A DNA stretch of 64,000 bases. It comes from Lentilactobacillus rapi DSM 19907 = JCM 15042. Lineage in GTDB: Bacteria; Bacillota; Bacilli; Lactobacillales; Lactobacillaceae. Numbering within the stretch: position 1 is the first letter of the stretch; the number at the start of each line of letters is the position of its first letter. The notes beneath the pieces are model-generated. The model saw nothing but the letters and a program-made list of their open reading frames with translations, was not told where the DNA came from and did not search any database. The translations under genes were made by a program, and so were the position numbers. The stretch lies in assembly GCF_001436255.1 (NCBI RefSeq), contig NZ_AZEI01000084.1, forward strand, positions 1-64,000, read 5' to 3'. Shown one piece after another: positions 53,254-63,011 of the stretch.

Positions 53254-53332
53254 AAAAAAAACTGCCAAGCCATCAGCCTGATCTTCAACATCCTCTGAGA
53301 ACGTCAACGCAATCAGCTGACCGCTTGGCAGC
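53254..53332 (-). terminator. Terminator of gdhA
   Basis: CTGCCAAGC (53323-53331 on the minus strand) pairs with GCTTGGCAG and is followed by TTTTTTT. The loop holds a second paired part (TCAGCTGAT / ATCAGGCTGA). The adjacent CGAGATTGGGA and GCGATTTGATGGCAGAATT (53213-53250) look like a relic of a family A repeat. Confidence 0.7.
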
Positions 53333-53382
53333 CATTATTAGTTACAATCCTTTAATCAATGATCCAGCTATGGGTGACCCAC

Positions 53383-54753
<1,371 letters not shown>

Positions 54754-54862
54754 CTAAACTTACATCATTGTGTTATATGTTACCAGAATTTTGATTAGAA
54801 GTATTCACATTTTATGAAATTTTGTTCAAAAACTTGCAAATTAACATCAAGATCTCTTAGTT

Positions 54863-55360
54863 TTACTGATTATGAGCACTATTTTGTTTAAGATCGATCA
54901 AATCGCGTAAGTTTGTACAATGGGCCAACTCAGTTTCATATTGTTCTTTGATCTTTGGGTCAACCGTCTTCGTCCCTGGCGCAAAGTGAATCGTCTCGGT
55001 TCCAGCCTCCACCGAGGTTTTGTAGTACCACTTCTTATACCTGAGAAAATCCAGCTGTTTTTGCATCTGGGAAATTCTTGATTCAAGCATTTCCTCTTCT
55101 TTATCGAGGTAGTCGTACCGCTCTTGCAGTGTGCCATCGCCTTTCATGCATAGGCCGACAAAATGGGCAATGTCTTTTACTGGGACGCCACTTTTTTTCA
55201 AACAATCAATCACTTCAATAAAGTTCAAATCATTAGGTTTGAATCGACGCCTGCCAGCCTTATCCCGCTCCACAAAGGGTAGGAGCCCTTGCCGGTCGTA
55301 AAATCGGATAGCTGACGTGCTGATTCCCATTAGTTTTGCAATATCACCAATTGAGTACAT
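54863..55360 (-). CDS. MerR-family regulator
   Basis: A 165-residue regulator. The winged helix occupies 1-70 (YSIGDIAKLMGISTSAIRFYDRQGLLPFVERD), followed by a dimerisation coiled coil (about 75-120) and a short C-terminal effector part. Cysteines lie in IEVIDCLKKSG and HFVGLCMKGDGT, so thiol sensing is possible, as in the AdhR/NmlR group. It is divergent from an SDR gene whose promoter has a 19-bp spacer, the hallmark of MerR control. Start at ATG 55360. Confidence 0.9.
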   Translation of the reverse strand: MYSIGDIAKLMGISTSAIRFYDRQGLLPFVERDKAGRRRFKPNDLNFIEVIDCLKKSGVPVKDIAHFVGLCMKGDGTLQERYDYLDKEEEMLESRISQMQKQLDFLRYKKWYYKTSVEAGTETIHFAPGTKTVDPKIKEQYETELAHCTNLRDLIDLKQNSAHNQ

Positions 55361-55426
55361 TTTCAATGACCTCTCTTATCAATTAATTGTAACTGAAGTA
55401 TATCATTTCCATTCAACCAATGGATC

Positions 55427-55457
55427 TTGACTTAAACATTGGTTTAAGTTGTACGAT
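55427..55457 (+). promoter_or_regulatory. MerR-type promoter and operator upstream of the SDR gene
   Basis: -35 TTGACT (55427-55432), 19-bp spacer, -10 TACGAT (55452-55457). The spacer contains the dyad CTTAAAC-attg-GTTTAAG (55431-55448). A long spacer with a dyad between -35 and -10 is the classical MerR target layout. Confidence 0.75.
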
Positions 55458-55493
55458 AACAATTGTAATCTAAAACAAAGGAGATTGATTAAT

Positions 55494-56333
55494 ATGTCAA
55501 ATAAAACTTGGTTTGTTACTGGTACATCTACTGGATTCGGTCACTCGTTAGCCCAACGTTTAGCTCAACAAGAGGGCGTTAATTTGGTTGCGACCGCCCG
55601 TCACACGGATCAATTGGATTACCTTGATCAATACGATCATGGTCAAATCCTTAAGCAAACTTTGGACGTTACCAACCGAAGTCAAATTGATGACGCTGTC
55701 AAAGCTGCCAACGATAAATTTGGTGGCATTGATGTGTTGGTTAACAATGCCGGCCTCGGATATTTCGGCACGTTTGAAGAAAGTAACCGCGACGATGTTG
55801 AATACATGTTCAATGTGAATGTTTGGGGATTAGTTGATATGACCCGAGCAGTCCTACCAACCATGCGCAAACAAAAATCCGGTACGATTGTTAACTTTTC
55901 TTCAATCGGCGGCTTATACTCATTCCCAACGCTATCGTTCTATCACGGAACCAAATATGCGGTTGAAGGAATTAGCGAATCATTGGCAAAAGAAGTCAAA
56001 GATCTCGGCATTAAAGTCTTGATAATCGAACCCAGCGGATTTAGAACCGATTGGGCTGGCCGTTCTTCCAAGAAGGCACTCCCAACGATTGACGATTATC
56101 AACAATTTACAGATTTCATTGAAGCTAACGCAAAGGGCGCGCATCACGAGGCCGGTGACCCTGATAAAGCCGCCCAAATTATTTTCGATCAAGTGACGAA
56201 TCACGCTGCCGATCTGCCATTACGATTACCACTCGGAAAGTTCTCCAGTGACACCGCAATTGAAAAATACAAGCAAAACTTGGCTGAATTTGAACGGCTT
56301 CACGATTTATCAGCATCTGCCGATCAAAAATAA
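55494..56333 (+). CDS. SDR-family oxidoreductase (MerR-controlled)
   Basis: A 279-residue short-chain dehydrogenase: TGTSTGFGHSLA (cofactor), NNAGLGYFG, and catalytic Tyr-Lys in FYHGTKYAVEG. Start at ATG 55494 after AAAGGAG. The promoter is the 19-bp-spacer type and the MerR gene is divergent, so it is probably the regulator's main target. An acetyltransferase gene follows after 51 bases. Confidence 0.9.
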   Translation: MSNKTWFVTGTSTGFGHSLAQRLAQQEGVNLVATARHTDQLDYLDQYDHGQILKQTLDVTNRSQIDDAVKAANDKFGGIDVLVNNAGLGYFGTFEESNRDDVEYMFNVNVWGLVDMTRAVLPTMRKQKSGTIVNFSSIGGLYSFPTLSFYHGTKYAVEGISESLAKEVKDLGIKVLIIEPSGFRTDWAGRSSKKALPTIDDYQQFTDFIEANAKGAHHEAGDPDKAAQIIFDQVTNHAADLPLRLPLGKFSSDTAIEKYKQNLAEFERLHDLSASADQK

Positions 56334-56384
56334 GCCCTCATTTTTAAACGTTGAGGTGTATCATCAAATAAAGGAGGCGATAAC

Positions 56385-56951
56385 TTGTCAGAACTAGAAA
56401 AATTAGATGCGGGTAAACCTTATTACTTTCTTGATGATGAGGTAGCTGCTCGAAAAGCCAATGCGGCCAAACTTTGTCAAGAGTTTAATGAAATTCCTGC
56501 CACGCAACCAGAAAAGCAAACCGAAAAGATTAAACAAATCTTCGGGAAGACTGGCGAGCGGGTTTCGGTTCAAGCAACGTTCAATTGCGATAACGGCAAA
56601 AATATATCAGTTGGTGAAGATTTCTTAAGCAACTATAATTTGACCATCCTAGATATTGCCCCAGTCAAAATGGGCCACAACGTCATGATTGGCCCCAACG
56701 TTGACATTTACACGGTTAATCATCCCTTGGATGCCAAAGCTCGCCGGCACTACATGGCTCAAGGCTTCCCGGTTACAATCGGCAACGACGTCTGGATCGG
56801 TGGTAAGGTCTCAATTATGCCAGGGGTCACCATCGGCAGCAACGTTGTCATTGCCGCCGGTGCAGTCGTTACCAAGGACGTCCCTGATAATTCGTTAATT
56901 GGCGGCGTTCCAGCAAAGATCATTCGGGAACTACCCCCAATTGAAGAATGA
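56385..56951 (+). CDS. Sugar O-acetyltransferase (maltose/galactoside type, left-handed beta-helix)
   Basis: A 188-residue acetyl-CoA-dependent enzyme. N-terminal mac domain (about 5-55), then hexapeptide repeats (about 70-180) including the catalytic His region in TVNHPLDAKARRHY and GGKVSIMPGVTIGSNVVIAAGAVV. The start is TTG, seven bases after GGAGGCG. It probably forms an operon with the SDR upstream. Exact sugar acceptor unknown. Confidence 0.88.
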   Translation: MSELEKLDAGKPYYFLDDEVAARKANAAKLCQEFNEIPATQPEKQTEKIKQIFGKTGERVSVQATFNCDNGKNISVGEDFLSNYNLTILDIAPVKMGHNVMIGPNVDIYTVNHPLDAKARRHYMAQGFPVTIGNDVWIGGKVSIMPGVTIGSNVVIAAGAVVTKDVPDNSLIGGVPAKIIRELPPIEE

Positions 56952-57018
56952 GGTGCGCTTGGAAATTGATTGCTATCTGTTCAATAGATCCGAATTAGCA
57001 CAACGATAACTGTTTAGT

Positions 57019-57060
57019 AAAACTGCCCAACCATTTAAGATTCGAAATGGTTGGGCAGTT
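57019..57060. terminator. Bidirectional terminator
   Basis: AAACTGCCCAACCATTT pairs with AAATGGTTGGGCAGTTT between the acetyltransferase gene and the convergent SDR gene. Confidence 0.8.
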
Positions 57061-57101
57061 TGCGTATCTATAGAGCAACGATCATTTAAGCCTTCAAATT
57101 T

Positions 57102-57830
57102 TCAGTAAGTGACATTATTTGATGCTAAACGCAGCTCAACAACTCGTGAGTGCCTTGGCTGGCGACAGACATTAACTAGGGCTGCCCCCACATCTTCTGG
57201 AGTCAGAAAACCCGATTCCGCAATTCCAGCTGCAGTTCGGCCATATCCCAACTCGAATTCGGTGGCACCGGCATGGGGACAGAAAACGCAGGTTCGGATG
57301 CCTTTATCAAGCAACTCCTTATCAAGGGCCTGCCCCAAACCACGAAGCGCAAACTTACTACAAGTGTAGGCCGTCTCGTCAGGATGGCCAACAATTCCAG
57401 TAACTGAGGAGGTCAAAATAATTTGGCCGTCATGCTGTTTCACCATATAGGGCACGACATATTTTGTAAACGCATAGGCACTCCTTACGTTGGTATTCAT
57501 AACCAAATCAAAATCTGCCATTGTGGTATCTTGAATTGAAAGGGTTCGTCCAATCCCGGCATTGTTCACAAGAATATCAATCTTTCCAAATTCCTTAATC
57601 GCCTTTTCAATGACCATTTTTGCTGTTTGTTCTTTTTGGGCATCCCCTGAATAATAAACCGCCTTGACCCCCAGTTTTTGACATTGGGCAACAACTTGGG
57701 CCAATTTTGCCTCTCTTCTGGCAGTCAAAACAAGATTCACGCCAGCTTCCGCCAAGGCGATCGCAGTCCCCCGACCAAAGCCGGAACTGGCGCCAGTGAC
57801 CACTGCAACTTTATTCTGCAAAGATTCCAT
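57102..57830 (-). CDS. SDR-family oxidoreductase (second MerR-type target)
   Basis: A 242-residue FabG-like short-chain dehydrogenase: TGASSGFGRGTA, NNAGIGR, and Tyr-Lys in AYTCSKFALRG. SD AGGAGG before the ATG. The promoter upstream (57864-57894) has the same 19-bp spacer and a similar TTGACTTAAAC left half as that of the SDR at 55494, pointing to shared MerR control. Confidence 0.88.
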   Translation of the reverse strand: MESLQNKVAVVTGASSGFGRGTAIALAEAGVNLVLTARREAKLAQVVAQCQKLGVKAVYYSGDAQKEQTAKMVIEKAIKEFGKIDILVNNAGIGRTLSIQDTTMADFDLVMNTNVRSAYAFTKYVVPYMVKQHDGQIILTSSVTGIVGHPDETAYTCSKFALRGLGQALDKELLDKGIRTCVFCPHAGATEFELGYGRTAAGIAESGFLTPEDVGAALVNVCRQPRHSRVVELRLASNNVTY

Positions 57831-57863
57831 CGTGTATTTCCTCCTAAGATTTGCGCTACAACT

Positions 57864-57894
57864 AGATTACTACCTGAACTTGGGTTTAAGTCAA
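57864..57894 (-). promoter_or_regulatory. MerR-type promoter of the second SDR gene
   Basis: Minus strand -35 TTGACT (57889-57894), 19-bp spacer TAAACCCAAGTTCAGGTAG, -10 TAATCT (57864-57869). The left half-site TTGACTTAAAC is identical to that at 55427-55437. Confidence 0.6.
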
Positions 57895-58020
57895 ATGACT
57901 TTCCAGTTGACAAGTTTCCCTCGGGTCAACGGGATGCATCCCGACCATAAAGCAGAAATATAATTGGTATCTTTAATATTATGGATCACCCATTCTTGAG
58001 AAGCGTAGCCGTTTCAACCC

Positions 58021-58068
58021 AAAAAGAAGCCTTCCAAAAACCTCAATCAGGATTTCAGAAAGCTTCCA
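58021..58068 (-). terminator. Terminator of the second GH127 gene
   Basis: Minus strand GGAAGCTTTCTGAAATCC pairs with TTTTTGGAAGGCTTC followed by TTTTT, 38 bases after the stop codon. Confidence 0.75.
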
Positions 58069-58105
58069 CCAATTCACCAATCTGTGTTCTTACATTGGCT
58101 TTTTA

Positions 58106-60082
58106 TTAAAATCCATTTTGCTTAAACCAAACGGTCATTTGTTTTTCATCACGGTTAGCCCAAGCGTAATATGGGATCAATGTGAGATGACTCTTATTAG
58201 CGCCCTTAGGTTGGTCAAAGCTATACAGCGCATCATCTTCGGAATCAAGTTCTAATCGATAAACATCGTCGGTCGTTAGGACACCAACCCCGCTCAGTAA
58301 GTTAGCTCGATAGTCATACTTGAAGGTTGGCTTCTGATCAAGAACATATAACCAGAGCGGTTCTTCGTTATCCACACCTTCTGCCGCATAAACGATGGCG
58401 CCTCGTTGAACTGCAACTTTCATTGTATCAGAACTTACCCGGGTACTTGCACGGACTAAGCGAGCTTCCATGTTTAATTTAACAGAAATTTCAGCCGTTT
58501 CATCATCAATATTCAAGTACAAGATGCCTTTTTGTAGGCTTGATTCAACGGGCTTGCCGTTCATTTCAACCGAATATTTGTCCAAGCTCCAAGCCGGAAT
58601 TCGGATACCAAACTTAAAACTATTCTTGTTCGGATTTGAAATGCTGTAGTGAATGTTGCCATCCCAAGGGAAATTCCCAGTTTGCTTAATTTCAAGGCCA
58701 TTATTAAATTTGGCGTCGTTTGCGATAAATTGATGAGATAAGATGACATCATCTTTCACTTCATACAAATACTGATCGAGTGACGCAATCAGCCGGGTGA
58801 TATTAGCCGGGCAGCAAGCACATGCAAACCACGAGGACCGTCGTAATGCAATATGCTTTTTGCCAGGATTTAATTTGCTGGCTAATGGATCAGCTTCCAA
58901 TGGGTTGGCATAGAAATAATGCTTACCATCAAGCGCGATGCCACTCAAGGCACCATTGAAAATTTCCTTTTCAATGACATCACCAAATTTGCCTTCAAAA
59001 TCATTAACTAACATCTGCTTAGTAAAGAACGTCATTGAAACCGAAGCACATGTTTCACCATAATCAGTATCATTTGGAAGATCGTAATCGTAAGTAAATG
59101 CTTCGCCAGTCGCCGTTTGACCCACATTACCTGTTATATACATCTGCTTCTTAACGATATCGTTCCAGAGACGGTTGGCAGCGTCTAATAATGGCTTGTT
59201 ATGGCTGACTCTGGCCACATGAGCTAATCCGGTACAGAAATAGAGCACTCTAACGGCATGTCCATGGGCATCCTTCTGTTCAGTGATTGGCTTGTCCGCA
59301 AAGTAATAACGATCGCCAATTGTCCGAAGCTCTGGGAAGAAGTCGTTATCAATTCCATCCGCCTCATTTTGGGCGTTAAAGAAATTCAAATCCTGGCCCC
59401 GTTGAGTAACAAAATACTCCGCCAATTTCAGATATGTTTCATTTTGAGTTGTTTCATAAAGTTTGGCTAAGGCCAATTCGATTTCAGGATGACCATCGTA
59501 TCCATGAATTTTGCCATCTTCAGGGCCAAAATGATTATTAATGCAGCTGGCCATTTTTTCAGCAATATCCAGTGCTTTTTGATTGCCAGTTGATTCATAA
59601 TAAGCAACCCCAGCTTCAATATAGTGCCCCATTGAGTAAAGCTCATGGGATTGTTGCAGCCGCTTGAACTTCCGTTTAGGCGCATCGATTTGGAAGTAAG
59701 TTGACAAGTAACCGTCAGGATCTTGGGCATCGGCAATTAAATCAACTGTCCAATCGGCTTCCTCTTTCATCTTTTGATCTGGATTGTATTTTAAAACGTA
59801 GGCAACGGTTTCCAACCACTTGTATACATCGGTATCTTGGAATGGGTATCCAAAGTGATGGCCTTTTGCCCGCCCTGCGGCGATCTTTAAGTTCTCAATG
59901 GCACCACTGTGATCAGCTGCGCCACCGGCAGCGTCAGCATTCGTTACATCCATTTTGCCTTTGTCATTAATCATATCCCATTGAAACGGAACGGAGTCCT
60001 TGGCAATTAAATTACGATAGCGGTTCCAAAAATCCGAAGTAATTTGAACATCATTTAATTGAATCTTAGTTAATTGTTTCAT
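58106..60082 (-). CDS. GH127 beta-L-arabinofuranosidase, second copy
   Basis: A 658-residue paralogue of the enzyme at 17681-19651. The catalytic set is complete: Glu327 (ATGEAFTYDYDLP), Glu343 and Cys345 (GETCAS), Cys423/424 (CACCPAN). The two proteins are similar along their full length, with the most variation in the C-terminal beta domain. Start at ATG 60082 after AAGGATGG. Cytoplasmic. It lacks an adjacent transporter and is divergent from its own AraC regulator, suggesting a related but different substrate. Confidence 0.9.
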   Translation of the reverse strand: MKQLTKIQLNDVQITSDFWNRYRNLIAKDSVPFQWDMINDKGKMDVTNADAAGGAADHSGAIENLKIAAGRAKGHHFGYPFQDTDVYKWLETVAYVLKYNPDQKMKEEADWTVDLIADAQDPDGYLSTYFQIDAPKRKFKRLQQSHELYSMGHYIEAGVAYYESTGNQKALDIAEKMASCINNHFGPEDGKIHGYDGHPEIELALAKLYETTQNETYLKLAEYFVTQRGQDLNFFNAQNEADGIDNDFFPELRTIGDRYYFADKPITEQKDAHGHAVRVLYFCTGLAHVARVSHNKPLLDAANRLWNDIVKKQMYITGNVGQTATGEAFTYDYDLPNDTDYGETCASVSMTFFTKQMLVNDFEGKFGDVIEKEIFNGALSGIALDGKHYFYANPLEADPLASKLNPGKKHIALRRSSWFACACCPANITRLIASLDQYLYEVKDDVILSHQFIANDAKFNNGLEIKQTGNFPWDGNIHYSISNPNKNSFKFGIRIPAWSLDKYSVEMNGKPVESSLQKGILYLNIDDETAEISVKLNMEARLVRASTRVSSDTMKVAVQRGAIVYAAEGVDNEEPLWLYVLDQKPTFKYDYRANLLSGVGVLTTDDVYRLELDSEDDALYSFDQPKGANKSHLTLIPYYAWANRDEKQMTVWFKQNGF

Positions 60083-60172
60083 CGTTAAAACCATCCTTTC
60101 AAGCGACCAACCAATTTGGCATGATTGATCAATGTGTTAATCTCAATTAATCAGGCTTGATTACACTTATAA

Positions 60173-60254
60173 TGATAGCGGTTCCAAGTGAGGATTAAAA
60201 CTTATAAAAAAATACATCTGGTGTCAAAAAGTGATTTTTTCGTTACCGCTTTCA
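60173..60254. promoter_or_regulatory. Two cre-like boxes between GH127 and AraC genes
   Basis: TGATAGCGGTTCCA (60173-60186) and, on the minus strand, TGAAAGCGGTAACG (60241-60254) each match the cre consensus with one mismatch. Between them ATCTGGTGT (60216-60224) resembles the direct repeats before the other AraC gene. The rest of 60083-60445 shows no gene. Confidence 0.5.
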
Positions 60255-60445
60255 TTTTCAACGTGGTAAGCTTGATTTAACAGAATTATTCACTAGTAGA
60301 TTTTTAAGCCCCCGTGGTACAGCGATGTCAAAATTATTGAGTTTACCTGTTGATTAAACGGAAAGCCAAAATCGATTTTAGGTGGATAAATACGATACCA
60401 ATTAAATCACTGAGTTTAGACAGTTAAAAGATAGAGGTGTTCACG

Positions 60446-61387
60446 TTGGATAGCCTTATGTTTCCCAAAAATCAAGTTGTGACATTTATGATTGGTGGCA
60501 ATTTTTCGGCCGACGCTGGCTGGAAACACAAGCTTCGTTATCACCATGGCGATTATGAATTGATCATTTGCGTAAAAGGGCCAATCAACCTGCTAGTCGG
60601 TGACGAAACTGTCACCTTAAACGCGAATGACATTTACATTGTGCCGCCCTACACGTCAATGAAGGGAACCGAGCCAAGTAATCGATCCATTGAATTCTAC
60701 TGGCTTCATTTTCTACTGCCAACCAAGCCAGCTGCCAGCCAAGGTCAACTGCAGTCCGCCAACTCCTCAGATAAGAATCAGAATCTCATCATTGATAACA
60801 GTTACCACCTCCAAAGTTTAGACGAGTTACTGATTCTCACCCATCAGTTATTGGCAGTTGACGTTTCAGGCACATACAGCACTCAGCAACAGAACCTGTT
60901 AATGACGCTTATTCTAACCGTTATTGGTAATTTGGCTAACAAAACAGAAAGTGACGAAAAAAATCGGACGGTGGTCAATCAGCTCAAAGAATGGATTAGG
61001 GCAAACATTTATCGGTCACCAACCCTCACTGATATCGCAAACGAAACCGAGCTGAATCGCCAATACGTTTCCCGGCTGTTCAAAAAGTTTGTCGGTATGT
61101 CGCCAAAACACTACATGATCCAATTAAAAATTCAGACTGCCCAAGCACTCCTCATTAGAACGAATTTATCCATCAAAGAAATCAGTGGCTATGCCTATTT
61201 TTCGGATGACAAGCTTTTTATGAAGCAATTCAAACAAGTGACGGGGGTAACGCCGAGCTCATTTCGAAGTGAGTACCGAAAGATCTACCATAATAATCAA
61301 GTCATTGACCCCGTTTTACCCATCCCAGAAGAAATCACTCAGAAGTTGGATCACGATAAGGATCCGGGAACGCCTAAAGAATCGTAA
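60446..61387 (+). CDS. AraC-family transcriptional regulator, second copy
   Basis: A 313-residue cupin + double-HTH regulator, similar in motifs to that at 21541-22491 (HHGDYELIICVKGPINLLV against HKGDYELILCIKGPVYLQI; FYWLHF shared). The DNA-binding part (about 185-290) reads SPTLTDIANETELNRQYVSRLF and IKEISGYAYFSDDKLFMKQFK. The start is probably TTG at 60446, six bases after AGAGGTG; GTG at 60437 overlaps the SD. Divergent from the GH127 gene it probably controls. Confidence 0.88.
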   Translation: MDSLMFPKNQVVTFMIGGNFSADAGWKHKLRYHHGDYELIICVKGPINLLVGDETVTLNANDIYIVPPYTSMKGTEPSNRSIEFYWLHFLLPTKPAASQGQLQSANSSDKNQNLIIDNSYHLQSLDELLILTHQLLAVDVSGTYSTQQQNLLMTLILTVIGNLANKTESDEKNRTVVNQLKEWIRANIYRSPTLTDIANETELNRQYVSRLFKKFVGMSPKHYMIQLKIQTAQALLIRTNLSIKEISGYAYFSDDKLFMKQFKQVTGVTPSSFRSEYRKIYHNNQVIDPVLPIPEEITQKLDHDKDPGTPKES

Positions 61388-61440
61388 AAAAGCAGGCAAC
61401 TACCAGGAATTAAAAAGATTCCTGATAGTTGCCTGCTTTT
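61386..61440. terminator. Bidirectional terminator
   Basis: AAAAGCAGGCAACTACCAGGAAT pairs with its full complement ending GTTGCCTGCTTTT, between the AraC gene and the convergent surface-protein gene. Confidence 0.85.
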
Positions 61441-61504
61441 GACTTTGAGCTAGTTGAGTCACCTTTTTACAAGACAACTCGTTGCAATACCTTCTTAATG
61501 TGAA

Positions 61505-62986
61505 CTACTGAGTTACATAATGGGCAACAACTGGGACCTGAGTAACAGTAGAGCTTGGTGTAACTGTCACTGGATCAGCGTTTGCAAATTTGATTGTCCT
61601 CCCGTTAAATGTAATCGTGATGATATTGGCATCTTCCAAGACTTTTTGCACATCTGCAGAAGTGATTTCTGTTCTGGTCTGTGGAAATTTGTCATTTTGA
61701 GCAGCTGCAACAAGAGCATCCTTTTGAGTTTGGTTTAGTGCATCCCAGAACGCCCCACTCTGATCAGTTCCATCAACGGTAAAACTGATCCCAAGTTGAT
61801 AAACATTGTTGGTTGCGGCAACTGAATCATAACCAGCTTGATAAGCTGCTTGTAAATCAGCGTCAAGGCTATAGTTAGCGTTACTTAGTTTTCCATTGGT
61901 GCAATCTTGGATGCCTTGATTACGCGCAATTGTCAGATTACTAAACATGCTTGCATAGGCGCGTTGAACACCAATATCGCCACTATATGATTTGTTAAGC
62001 GCCATTCCATCTTTGACATCAGCAATCGCATCAGCTCTTGCCTTTTGGGCATCGACCTTGGCTGCGTTATAACCTTGAGTGTAGGCTGCCTGAAGGTCCG
62101 AATTATTACTGTAACTGGCATTCAAGACATTCCCGTTAAAGTAATCCGTCCTCCCGGCGGCAGTTGCAACTTGCAAAGTTGCACTCGAAACCGCTGAACT
62201 TGAGGTTGTTGAGCTTGAAGTACTAGTTGTTGAACTTCCTGTTGCCGAACTATTCGTTCCAGCCACTACATCAGAGCTTGAAATTAAGTTTCCAGGAATC
62301 CAAGCACCATTGATGTCCGCGTCATAAGAAGCAATTTGATACCAGAGGTTTCCACCACGAGTTGTTTGAACTGACCGAACCAACGTGAACGCAGTATCTT
62401 TATAACCAGCTGTCGCAGTGATCACTTTATGATTGGTTCCAACTTTACGACCAACTTTGTATTGGGTGTACTTTGGTGCTTGGAAAAAGAACGTATTTGA
62501 AGAACTATTGACTAAAGAACTTGGGATACGGTAATTGGTATTCCCATCTGGAGTTAACGATGAAGTTGACGCACTCCTTACTGTCGTAAATGGTGTAACG
62601 CCACCATAAAATCCAGTTCGGCTTTTTCCACCATAAATCCAACCTCGATATTGTGCATCAAAGGAAACGACCTTATAGTAATATGTTCCTTGATTCGTTT
62701 TAATAATTCGGTATGCCCTGAAATTATTATTGTCTTTATTTGAATTTTTTAAAGACCTTACTTTTGATTTAGAAACAACCATCTTGGCACTTTTGAAAAT
62801 ACCTGGCTTGGAATAAATGGCGTTTCGAGCCGTTAAATTAACATTACGACTGTTACCAGCGCCACCCAAAGATCGATTATAGACAACCTTGTTGACACCC
62901 TTTGCAGATGCCGTTTGTGTGTTGAGCATCGCTACTCCTGCCAAGGCGCCAAGAGCTATAAAACTTACTATCTTTTTATTGATCAT
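61505..62986 (-). CDS. Secreted surface protein with SLAP-like domains and internal repeats
   Basis: A 493-residue exported protein. Signal peptide 1-28 (TASA-KG). Two SLAP-like/GW-like beta domains (about 45-130 and 170-240: YKVVSFDAQYRGWIYGG and YQIASYDADINGAWIPG). A Ser/Thr-rich linker (about 243-268). Then a helical part with repeats of about 40 residues centred on NASYSNNSDLQAAYTQGY, KSYSGDIGVQRAYASMF and ANYSLDADLQAAYQAGY (about 285-390), and a C-terminal beta domain. No enzymatic motif and no sortase signal. Probably wall-associated. Family of the repeats not recognised. Confidence 0.78.
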   Translation of the reverse strand: MINKKIVSFIALGALAGVAMLNTQTASAKGVNKVVYNRSLGGAGNSRNVNLTARNAIYSKPGIFKSAKMVVSKSKVRSLKNSNKDNNNFRAYRIIKTNQGTYYYKVVSFDAQYRGWIYGGKSRTGFYGGVTPFTTVRSASTSSLTPDGNTNYRIPSSLVNSSSNTFFFQAPKYTQYKVGRKVGTNHKVITATAGYKDTAFTLVRSVQTTRGGNLWYQIASYDADINGAWIPGNLISSSDVVAGTNSSATGSSTTSTSSSTTSSSAVSSATLQVATAAGRTDYFNGNVLNASYSNNSDLQAAYTQGYNAAKVDAQKARADAIADVKDGMALNKSYSGDIGVQRAYASMFSNLTIARNQGIQDCTNGKLSNANYSLDADLQAAYQAGYDSVAATNNVYQLGISFTVDGTDQSGAFWDALNQTQKDALVAAAQNDKFPQTRTEITSADVQKVLEDANIITITFNGRTIKFANADPVTVTPSSTVTQVPVVAHYVTQ

Positions 62987-63011
62987 GATTTACTCCTTTC
63001 TCAACGATGAA

